A DNA stretch of 64,000 bases from Pelagibacteraceae bacterium AG-359-O02 (GTDB taxonomy: Bacteria > Pseudomonadota > Alphaproteobacteria > Pelagibacterales > Pelagibacteraceae): positions 92,406 to 156,405 of the forward strand of contig QCEU01000002.1 in assembly GCA_003280485.1 (NCBI GenBank). Direction: 5' to 3'. This document shows, piece after piece, positions 9,310 through 17,530 of this stretch. Each line of letters starts with the position of its first letter. The first letter of the stretch is position 1. A program made the position numbers and the translations under genes. A model generated the notes under the pieces. The model was given only the letters and a program-made list of their open reading frames with translations, searched no databases and was not told the origin of the DNA.

Positions 9310-10801
9310 TTAAACCTCCTCCCATCAAAATTCCTAATTTTTCAGCCGTAACAGTATCTGCATTCATTATTTTAGATAGTTTACCTTTATAAATTACACA
9401 AATACGGTCACTTAATTTTAATAGTTCATCGTTATCAGTAGAAATTAATATTGATGATTTTCCTTGTTCATTAATTTGAATTAATGTTTCATGAATATAG
9501 TTGATCGCACCAACATCAAGACCCCATGTGGGGTTAAAACATACCAACAATTCAGGCGAAGTAATTAATTCTCTTCCAATAATTAATTTTTGAAGATTTC
9601 CGCCAGATAAAAATTGACTTTTTAATTCAACATTGTCTGTATTAACAGAAAAATTAGAAAGTATTTTCTGTGTGTGTTCTTTTATTTTCTTCTCATTCAC
9701 TAAACCTTTTTCAAAAAAGTTTGATGACTTAAAATTATTTAATGCAACATTTTCATATATCTTTAACTCAGGGACTGCAGCTTGAGAGATGCGATCTTCA
9801 GGTGAAAAAGCCATAAGGTATTCTCTTCTTTCTCTAGGATTCAACTTACCAATTTCTTTATTTCTAAACATTATAGAAGTACCTTCGGTAATTATTTCTC
9901 CACTCAGTATTTGGAATAATTCATTTTGTCCATTTCCTGAAATCCCAGCTATACCTAAACACTCTCCTTTTTTTAAAGAAAGGTTTAAATTATTTAAATT
10001 TGTTTCATATGGGTCGTCACTTTTAAAATTTAAATTTGAGATTTTTAAAATTTCCTCGCTATTTTTAAAATTATTAATTTTTTTTTTAATAGTATTTAAA
10101 TTTTCACCTACCATTTTATTTGCTAAACTCTCAATTTTTTCATCAATTGTATTACTAACCGAAACAACTTTGCCTTTTCTCATTACGGCTACCTCATCAC
10201 AAAGTGACAAAACTTCTTTTAATTTGTGAGTAATATAAATAATTAAAATTCCATCTTTAGAAAATTGTTTTAAAGAAATAAATAAATCATCAGTTTCTTG
10301 TTCAGTTAAAACTGATGTAGGTTCATCCATAATCAATACTTTTGGATTTCTAATTAAACACCTTATAATTTCTACTTTTTGTTTTTGACCTGCTGATAAA
10401 TTTAGAACTGGAATATCTAGATCAATTTTAAAATTGTACTTTTCTAATATATCGTTGACTAAAACTCTTAGATCTTCATCTTTTTTGTCACTATCGATGC
10501 TTAAATTTTCAAATACTGATAAAGTCTCAAAGAGGTTGAAATGTTGAAAAACCATTCCAATATTATTTTTTTTGGCATCCAGGGGAGAGTTAAGTTTAAT
10601 TCTTTCATTATTTAAAAAAACTTCGCCCTCATCAGGTTTTACTACTCCAGACAAGATTTTAACTAGCGTAGACTTGCCAGCTCCATTTTCTCCCAATAAT
10701 GCATATATTTTCCCACTTCCAAATTCCAATGATACTTTATCGTTTGCAATACATCCTGGATAAATTTTTGAAATTTCTGATACTTTAAGTTTTGTGTTCA
10801 T
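9302..10801 (-). CDS. ABC transporter ATP-binding protein, duplicated NBD (BMP-type importer)
   Basis: GENGAGKSTLVKIL, LSAGQKQKVEI, second domain GISGNGQNELF and LSGGNLQKLIIGREL. Confidence 0.92.
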   Translation of the reverse strand: MNTKLKVSEISKIYPGCIANDKVSLEFGSGKIYALLGENGAGKSTLVKILSGVVKPDEGEVFLNNERIKLNSPLDAKKNNIGMVFQHFNLFETLSVFENLSIDSDKKDEDLRVLVNDILEKYNFKIDLDIPVLNLSAGQKQKVEIIRCLIRNPKVLIMDEPTSVLTEQETDDLFISLKQFSKDGILIIYITHKLKEVLSLCDEVAVMRKGKVVSVSNTIDEKIESLANKMVGENLNTIKKKINNFKNSEEILKISNLNFKSDDPYETNLNNLNLSLKKGECLGIAGISGNGQNELFQILSGEIITEGTSIMFRNKEIGKLNPRERREYLMAFSPEDRISQAAVPELKIYENVALNNFKSSNFFEKGLVNEKKIKEHTQKILSNFSVNTDNVELKSQFLSGGNLQKLIIGRELITSPELLVCFNPTWGLDVGAINYIHETLIQINEQGKSSILISTDNDELLKLSDRICVIYKGKLSKIMNADTVTAEKLGILMGGGLID

Positions 10802-10940
10802 TAGAATCGGTTTGATAGTAATAAAAATAAAGAATTAAGTAATATAAATACATTATATTTATCCAATTTTGATGGAAAACTTATTTTTTTTTCAACTTTT
10901 AAGTTAATCTTTTGTCACATTTCAGTATTATAAATAAATT

Positions 10941-11243
10941 ATGAAAATTAGATTTGTGATTACATTAATATCAATACTTTTTTTAACTGTAGGCTGCCAA
11001 ACTATTCAGAATAAAACTGACGAAGTTGTAGAAAAAGAAAATAAAAAATATGGTTTATTTGTTGGTGGAGATGTTAATAAAATGAAGTTAGAATTAGGGG
11101 CTCCCAACGAAGATATGGTCAATGATACTGGCAATGAAGTTTTAATTTATAAAACAAAAAAATATGGTGTACCCTGTGAAAGAAGATTTGAAGTCAATGC
11201 CGGTGGAACTATTATTGCTTTCAGTTCAAGTGGATGTTTTTAA
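10941..11243 (+). CDS. Small lipoprotein, unknown function
   Basis: Signal peptide with lipobox LTVGC. Confidence 0.7.
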   Translation: MKIRFVITLISILFLTVGCQTIQNKTDEVVEKENKKYGLFVGGDVNKMKLELGAPNEDMVNDTGNEVLIYKTKKYGVPCERRFEVNAGGTIIAFSSSGCF

Positions 11244-11244
11244 A

Positions 11245-11266
11245 CTTGTGGGGCGAACCCCACAAG
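11245..11266. terminator. GC-rich hairpin between convergent lipoprotein and hsp20 genes, likely hsp20 terminator
   Basis: CTTGTGGGG-CGAA-CCCCACAAG perfect stem (TTCG loop on the minus strand). Confidence 0.65.
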
Positions 11267-11281
11267 CAAGGTTAGTCCTTA

Positions 11282-11728
11282 TTACTTAATATCAATAAGT
11301 CTTTTTTTCTTGTGATCTGGTAAAATTCTTTCACAAGCAATTGTTAAAAGACCATCCTTAAGTTCAGCTCCGTTTACTTTTACATCATCTGCAATAGTAA
11401 AAGATCTCGCGAATTGTCTTTGTGATATTCCTTTGTGAATTATTTCACCATCTACATTTTGATCATCAGATTTATTAAGCTGTTTAGTTCTAACTGTTAA
11501 TATATTATCTTCAAACTCAACCTCGACATCTTTTTTATTAAAACCAGCTAAAGCAACTTCTATTGAATAATGGTCTTTACCAGTTTTTCTTATGTTATAT
11601 GGTGGATAATTTGATTGCATTGTCATGCCACCATTACCAAGCATACTTTCGAATTGGTCGAACATATCGTCAAAACCAATAGAAAATGGTCTTAGTGAGT
11701 TAAAGATAGATAGATCCTTACTTGTCAT
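11282..11728 (-). CDS. Small heat shock protein Hsp20/IbpA
   Basis: Alpha-crystallin domain: YSIEVALAGFNKKDVEVEFEDNILTV. Confidence 0.93.
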   Translation of the reverse strand: MTSKDLSIFNSLRPFSIGFDDMFDQFESMLGNGGMTMQSNYPPYNIRKTGKDHYSIEVALAGFNKKDVEVEFEDNILTVRTKQLNKSDDQNVDGEIIHKGISQRQFARSFTIADDVKVNGAELKDGLLTIACERILPDHKKKRLIDIK

Positions 11729-11732
11729 ATTT

Positions 11733-11783
11733 ACTCCTTTTTTTAAGCAAGTTAATTTATGTAAGCCCCATTAGGCGACTTAC
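11733..11783 (-). promoter_or_regulatory. Candidate ROSE-like RNA thermometer in hsp20 5' leader
   Basis: Minus strand: hairpin GTAAGTCGCCTAATGGGGCTTAC (11783-11761), then ACUUGCUU (11752-11745) pairing with AAGGAGU SD (11739-11733) across an A5 loop with one bulged G. Confidence 0.6.
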
Positions 11784-11790
11784 TTTTTAT

Positions 11791-11818
11791 ATATGGTGAT
11801 TAAATATAAAATTTCAAT
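11791..11818 (-). promoter_or_regulatory. Candidate sigma32 (RpoH)-type promoter of hsp20
   Basis: Minus strand ATTGAAA-N13-CACCATAT, compared with the E. coli consensus CTTGAAA-N11-16-CCCCATNT. Confidence 0.55.
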
Positions 11819-11828
11819 ACAAGATTAT

Positions 11829-13904
11829 TTAAATCTTTTCTGCAATTTTTAAAGCAAAAGCATAATCAACAGCTATTTCCTCAATTGCACCATCTCTGCC
11901 AGATTTTCCTCCATGACCAGCGTTCATCTCAGTTTTTAATAATAGTAAATTATTATCTGTTTTATAGTCTCTTAGTTTTGCAGTAAATTTTGCTGGTTCA
12001 TCAAACAGAACTCTATTGTCACTAAGACTAGTAGTGATTAAAATATTTGGATAATCCATTTTTTTAATATTGTTATAAGGAGCGTATGAATAAATATAGT
12101 CAAAATGATCCTTGTTATCTTTAGCATTTCCAAATTCATCAAATTCTCCAATTGTTAACGGTAGAGAATGGTCAAGATTAGTAGTCAAGGAGTCTACAAA
12201 CGGCACAGCCATTATTAACCCTAAAAATAGCTCAGGTGCTTCATTTACAACTGCCCCCATCAACAACCCTCCTGCCGAACCACCCATGCCTATAATTTTT
12301 CCTTTAGAAGTATATTTTTTTTCAATTAAGAATTTTCCAACAGCGATATAATCTTCAAATGTATTTTTTTTGTTTAAAAGTTTTCCCTCCTTCCACCATT
12401 TCATTCCTCTTTCCATTCCTCCCCTAATATGTGCCGTAACCCAAATTATATTTCTATCAATGAGGCTTAGTCGTGTAGATGAAAAACCAGGAGACATCGA
12501 ATTTCCATAAGAACCATAGCCATATAGTAGAAGGTTTGATGATCCATCCAGAATTGTATCCTTATGTCTTGTTATAGTTATTGGTACCATTCTTCCATCA
12601 TGAGATGGGCATTCAATACGTTCAACCACATAATCATTTGAATTATGTCCAGAAGGAATTTCTTGTTCCTTAACAAGTTTTTTTTCTTTTGATTTTAAAT
12701 TATATAAATATGTTCTTCCTGGTGTTTTAGGGGAAGAATATGATAAATATACATTGTCGGTATTTTTATCTTTTTGTATCAAAGATATACTTGGCACAAT
12801 TACTTTTTCGTCACTAAAAATTATCTCTTCTTCTTTATTTGTCTTCGGATCACGTAAAATTATTTTTCCAAGTGCATTAGATGTTTCAGATCTAATTATC
12901 CAATTATTTAAAAATACTAAACCTCCTATCAATACTTCATTTTTTGCAGGAACAAATGTCTCCCATTTTTGTTCAACTAAATCAGTACACCTAACAATTT
13001 TAAAATCTTCGGCATTTTCATTTGTATGTTTATAAAAATAGTTATCCCAAGAATTTACTGAGTAAATTATACCTCTTTTTCTCTTTTGGATTAATTTAGG
13101 ATTTGGAATATTTTCATCAACTCTAAAGTAATATTGTTCCGAGGTGTTATGATCAGAACTTGTAATCATAAAATATTTTTCATCTGAACTTAAGCCAATT
13201 CCAACGGTAAATGCTTCACTTTTTTCTTCAAAGATCAATAAATCATCTTTTGTTGCTGTTCCAATTTCATGTCGATAAATAGTTCTAGGCCTGTGATGTT
13301 CGTCTAACTTAGAGTAAAAAATATATTTATCATCCAAACTAAATTCGATGCTACCACTCGTCTCTGCAATTTCTTCGGTGACTAAATTTCCAGATTTTAT
13401 ATTTCTTATATAAATTGTGTAATACTCAGATCCTTTTAAATCTAAAGAATATCCAAGAAACTCATCGTTGAAGCTTACCTCTAAGTCTCCTAAACCAAAA
13501 TACTCTGTTTTAAGCTTATCCTTCTCTTTATCGCCATTCCATATTTCCTCAACTTTTTCCTCACCAATTTTTCTTCTTAATTTAATAGAATAATTTCCTT
13601 TTGTAGTAGTTTTAGTCCAATACTCATAATTTTTATCTTTGTAAGGAAGTGACTCATCATCCAGTTTGATTCTTGCTTTAATTTCATCAAAAAGTTTTTT
13701 TTGAATATCTTTAGTATCTTTCATTTGATCAGAAAAAAACTCATTTTCATCTTCTAAATATTTTCTTACTTCAGGCAAAAGTTTGGAGCTATCCCTTAAA
13801 ACCTCTAGAATATTCGGTTGATGGATCCAACTATAATCATCTGTCCAAGTCTTGTTGTGACAAGATTTTATTTCAGGTTTCTTTTCAAGCTGTGGTAATT
13901 TCAT
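11829..13904 (-). CDS. ptrB: S9 family peptidase, oligopeptidase B
   Basis: N-terminal propeller; GMGGSAGGLLMG nucleophile motif; C-terminal GHGGKSGR. Confidence 0.9.
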   Translation of the reverse strand: MKLPQLEKKPEIKSCHNKTWTDDYSWIHQPNILEVLRDSSKLLPEVRKYLEDENEFFSDQMKDTKDIQKKLFDEIKARIKLDDESLPYKDKNYEYWTKTTTKGNYSIKLRRKIGEEKVEEIWNGDKEKDKLKTEYFGLGDLEVSFNDEFLGYSLDLKGSEYYTIYIRNIKSGNLVTEEIAETSGSIEFSLDDKYIFYSKLDEHHRPRTIYRHEIGTATKDDLLIFEEKSEAFTVGIGLSSDEKYFMITSSDHNTSEQYYFRVDENIPNPKLIQKRKRGIIYSVNSWDNYFYKHTNENAEDFKIVRCTDLVEQKWETFVPAKNEVLIGGLVFLNNWIIRSETSNALGKIILRDPKTNKEEEIIFSDEKVIVPSISLIQKDKNTDNVYLSYSSPKTPGRTYLYNLKSKEKKLVKEQEIPSGHNSNDYVVERIECPSHDGRMVPITITRHKDTILDGSSNLLLYGYGSYGNSMSPGFSSTRLSLIDRNIIWVTAHIRGGMERGMKWWKEGKLLNKKNTFEDYIAVGKFLIEKKYTSKGKIIGMGGSAGGLLMGAVVNEAPELFLGLIMAVPFVDSLTTNLDHSLPLTIGEFDEFGNAKDNKDHFDYIYSYAPYNNIKKMDYPNILITTSLSDNRVLFDEPAKFTAKLRDYKTDNNLLLLKTEMNAGHGGKSGRDGAIEEIAVDYAFALKIAEKI

Positions 13905-13922
13905 TTTGAATTGAATTAATAT

Positions 13923-14432
13923 ATGAATATTTTTTTTATAACACTGATTATTTTTGTCATTGTATATGTTCTTCTGACTTGGTTTGCTAGGACCTCAGCA
14001 AAAAAAATTTCAAAATTTATAAGAATATTAATTATTTTTTCTGCGATAGTATTGGCCATTATAATGGCCTATGCTGGAAGATATATATTTTCATTACCCT
14101 TTGTACTCGCAATCTTACCACTGATAAAAACTAAAGCTGGAATATCTTTATTTCAACTTCTCAGATTATGGGGTCTTTTTAGAGTTTTAAGAAATTCGGG
14201 AAGATTTAATTTTAATAATTTTAATCAATCAGTTAATAAACAAAGCTTATCCGTAGATGAGGCTTACAAGATACTAAATTTAAAATCTGATATAAAATAT
14301 ACCAAAACCCAAGTAATGCAGTCATATAAATCTATCATGAAAAAAATTCATCCAGATGTAAGCCCTGAGTTAGCTAGGCTAGCCTCAATAGTGAATGAAG
14401 CAAAAGAAATTGTTATAAAAAATATTAGTTAA
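13923..14432 (+). CDS. Membrane-anchored DnaJ-domain protein (TIM14/Pam18-like architecture)
   Basis: N-terminal TM helices and C-terminal J domain with HPD motif (KKIHPDVSPELA). Confidence 0.8.
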   Translation: MNIFFITLIIFVIVYVLLTWFARTSAKKISKFIRILIIFSAIVLAIIMAYAGRYIFSLPFVLAILPLIKTKAGISLFQLLRLWGLFRVLRNSGRFNFNNFNQSVNKQSLSVDEAYKILNLKSDIKYTKTQVMQSYKSIMKKIHPDVSPELARLASIVNEAKEIVIKNIS

Positions 14433-15378
14433 TAATTGATTTAAATTTTTCATAAATTTTCTCTGGATTAATTTTCTCTTTACCCATTGAATTATGGGAA
14501 ACACTCTCCATTCCGTCAGGAATTATTGGATACATATTTGGGCTGTAATTACCATACAGTAACGGGGTATCACACATCAAAACTATTGTAGGAATATTTA
14601 AAGCAGAAGAGAGGTGACTAAAACTCGAGTCATTACAAATTGATATTTTGCAAGTTTTGATAATTGGTAATATTTCTGAAATTGAATAATTATCTAGAGG
14701 GATACAATACTTTTTATAGGAAGATAGTATATCGTTAAGAATGATTTGTTCTTCTTCATTCTTACCTGTTGCTAAATAAAAAATACATTCATAATTTTTA
14801 ATAGCTCGACTTATAAATTTTTTAAATTTTTCAGCTGGTATTCTTTTTGTGGGGCCAGACCCACCAATTCCTAATAAAATTTTAATTTTTTTTTTTGAAA
14901 TTGAAATATTTTGATTAGAGAATTTGATTGTACTCTCATCTATTTTTATTTGAGGATTACTCTCAACATTTAAATTAACCTTGTTCAATAATCTTTGCGC
15001 AGCCTTTATTACATGCTGCTCTTTTTTTTCAAAAAGTGGGTACTGATAAATACTTTTAATACCTGCAATTTTACAAATCATTCTATACCTTAGCGATGAA
15101 TTAAATATAAATACTTTTTCAAATAACCTTTTCTTTATTTCTTTTTTAAGTCTAAAGAAGCCTAAAATACCGTTATGTTGATTATTTTTGTTATCCCTTT
15201 TTAAATAAATTATTTCTTTTATATATTTTAAATTATCTGTGTATTCTTTTGCTTTTGTACTTTCTTTTATTAAAAGTGTAACAGGTGTATTATATTTTTT
15301 AGAGATAGCTTCTATAAAGGGTAAGAAAATTACCATGTCTCCAATACCCATTCGGTTTTGTATAACAAGAATATTCAT
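14425..15378 (-). CDS. Glycosyltransferase family 9 (heptosyltransferase-like)
   Basis: MGIGDMVIFLPFIEAI; ICNDSSFSHLSSALNIPTI. Confidence 0.82.
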   Translation of the reverse strand: MNILVIQNRMGIGDMVIFLPFIEAISKKYNTPVTLLIKESTKAKEYTDNLKYIKEIIYLKRDNKNNQHNGILGFFRLKKEIKKRLFEKVFIFNSSLRYRMICKIAGIKSIYQYPLFEKKEQHVIKAAQRLLNKVNLNVESNPQIKIDESTIKFSNQNISISKKKIKILLGIGGSGPTKRIPAEKFKKFISRAIKNYECIFYLATGKNEEEQIILNDILSSYKKYCIPLDNYSISEILPIIKTCKISICNDSSFSHLSSALNIPTIVLMCDTPLLYGNYSPNMYPIIPDGMESVSHNSMGKEKINPEKIYEKFKSIIN

Positions 15379-15426
15379 ACGTTTTTATAACCTTTACTAA
15401 TTTGAATTTTTATATAAATTTTAGCT

Positions 15427-16311
15427 ATGGAACAAATTAAAGGTGTATATGCTGCAGGGTTATCAGTGTTAGATGAAAATCTTGCATTAGATGTTAAAAA
15501 TACCATTAAACACGCAGAAAATGTTATTAATTTAGGTTGCCATGGAGTCGTTTTCTTTGGCAGCACTGGTCAGTCTCAACTGATATCTTTAAGTGAAAAA
15601 ATTCAATTAATAAATGAGCTCCCTAAAAGTAAGTACAAAAATAAATTTATAATTGGAACTGGTCTAAATTCTTTAATTGATACTATCAATTTAATGAAAA
15701 TTTCGAAATCAATGGGTTTTAATAATTTTTTAATTATGCCTCCCGCTTATTATAAATACGGTGACGAAGAGGTAATTAATTTTTATTCAAAAATAATAAA
15801 TGAAATCAATGATTGTAAGATTATTTTATATAATTTCGAAAAGCTTTGTGGTTACAAGTTTAGTATTCAATCTGTTGAAAATTTAGTTAAAAAATTTCCT
15901 AACCAAATCGTTGGTGTGAAAGATAGCAGTTATAATTTATTTGAAACTTTAAAAATAAAAAATTTTTCAATCTTTCCGGGATCTGAGGCAAAATTATTAA
16001 AAGGATTAGAGCTTGGATGTGATGGGATAATTACAGCAACTACAAATGTTACGGGGCACCTAGCTAGAGAAATTTACGATAACTTTTATAATAACTTATC
16101 ACTGGAAGCAAATCAAAATTTGTGTGATGTAAGAATGTCATTTGATAAATATAACTTAATTTCAGGACTACATACTCTAATGGCACAAAAAAATTCAGTT
16201 TATAAAAATCTTTTGCCTCCATTAAAATTATTAGATGAAACAGAGAAAAATAATCTTCTAGCAAATTTAAAGAAACTTAATTTTAATATGGAGATACTAA
16301 AAGCAGCATAA
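15427..16311 (+). CDS. Dihydrodipicolinate synthase / N-acetylneuraminate lyase family protein
   Basis: Schiff-base lysine motif GVKDSS, GSTGQS motif, TIM-barrel pattern. Confidence 0.85.
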   Translation: MEQIKGVYAAGLSVLDENLALDVKNTIKHAENVINLGCHGVVFFGSTGQSQLISLSEKIQLINELPKSKYKNKFIIGTGLNSLIDTINLMKISKSMGFNNFLIMPPAYYKYGDEEVINFYSKIINEINDCKIILYNFEKLCGYKFSIQSVENLVKKFPNQIVGVKDSSYNLFETLKIKNFSIFPGSEAKLLKGLELGCDGIITATTNVTGHLAREIYDNFYNNLSLEANQNLCDVRMSFDKYNLISGLHTLMAQKNSVYKNLLPPLKLLDETEKNNLLANLKKLNFNMEILKAA

Positions 16312-16312
16312 A

Positions 16313-17500
16313 ATGAAGTTAGTAAGTTTTTTAAACAATTTATTTAAACACGACGGTTTCGAACTTATTGATTCAAATTCAAAAAAATATGTAATTGGAA
16401 AACCTATAAAGGAAAAACCAATAGTACTTAAATTACTTGATCAAAAATTAATGCAAAAATTACTTTTATATCCTGACTTATATTTTGGTGAAGCTTATAT
16501 GAATGGATCTCTAGTTATTCAGAATGGAACAATTACAGAATTTTTAGATTTAGCATTTAAAAATATTGGTAGAGGAAACATAAATTCTTATGGAGCGGTA
16601 ATAAAAAAATTGAGAGGTACTTATAAATATCTCACAAGCTTAAACAAAATATCAAAATCTAGAGAAAACGTAGCTCATCATTATGATATATCTGAAAAAC
16701 TTTATGATTTATTTTTAGATGAGAATAGACAATATTCGTGTGCGTATTTTAAAAATGATAATGATACTCTAGAGCAAGCTCAAAATAATAAGATTCATCA
16801 CATAATCAAAAAATTAAATATTCAGCCAGATCAGAAGGTTTTAGATATTGGTTCGGGATGGGGAACTTTAGCTTTAGCAATAGCAAAGGAAACGAAAGCT
16901 AGCGTTACAGGCATAACATTGTCAGAAAATCAATTTGAATATAGTAAGAATAAAGCAGAAGAAATGAACCTTTCTAACCAGGTCGAGTTCAAACTTATTG
17001 ATTATCGACAACTAAACGAAAAATTTGACAGAGTTGTAAGTGTTGGAATGTTTGAGCATGTAGGAAGAAAATTTTATAAAACATATTTTAATAAAGTCTT
17101 TAAACTCTTGAACGATAAAGGAATAGCACTGATTCATACAATTGGTTCATCTATGCCGCCACGAGATCCACAACCATGGATACAAAAGTACATTTTTCCA
17201 GGGGGCTATACTCCTAGTTTAAGTGAAGTTGCAAACCCTATTGAAAACTCAGGTTTAATCGTGTCAGATATTGAAGTTCTCAGAATGCACTATGCACATA
17301 CCCTTAGAAATTGGAAAGAAAGATTTTTATCAAAAAAAGACATAGTTTTAGACATGTTTGATGAAAAATTTTTTAGAATGTGGGAATTTTACTTAGCTAG
17401 TTGTGAAATGGCATTTAAATGGGGGGATCAGGTTGTATTTCAGCTCCAATTATCAAAAGATAATACCTCAGTTCCTAATACTCGGGACTATATTTATTAA
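16313..17500 (+). CDS. cfa: Cyclopropane-fatty-acyl-phospholipid synthase family methyltransferase
   Basis: VLDIGSGWGTLALAIAKE; MFEHVGRKFYKTYF; KYIFPGGYTPSL. Confidence 0.92.
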   Translation: MKLVSFLNNLFKHDGFELIDSNSKKYVIGKPIKEKPIVLKLLDQKLMQKLLLYPDLYFGEAYMNGSLVIQNGTITEFLDLAFKNIGRGNINSYGAVIKKLRGTYKYLTSLNKISKSRENVAHHYDISEKLYDLFLDENRQYSCAYFKNDNDTLEQAQNNKIHHIIKKLNIQPDQKVLDIGSGWGTLALAIAKETKASVTGITLSENQFEYSKNKAEEMNLSNQVEFKLIDYRQLNEKFDRVVSVGMFEHVGRKFYKTYFNKVFKLLNDKGIALIHTIGSSMPPRDPQPWIQKYIFPGGYTPSLSEVANPIENSGLIVSDIEVLRMHYAHTLRNWKERFLSKKDIVLDMFDEKFFRMWEFYLASCEMAFKWGDQVVFQLQLSKDNTSVPNTRDYIY

Positions 17501-17530
17501 AATATTACTGATAAATAATTAACAGTAATA

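Noticed and set aside
9789-10229. 146-aa plus-strand ORF
   Set aside because: Antisense to the ABC ATPase gene; low-complexity Phe/Leu-rich composition typical of reverse complement of Lys-rich coding sequence
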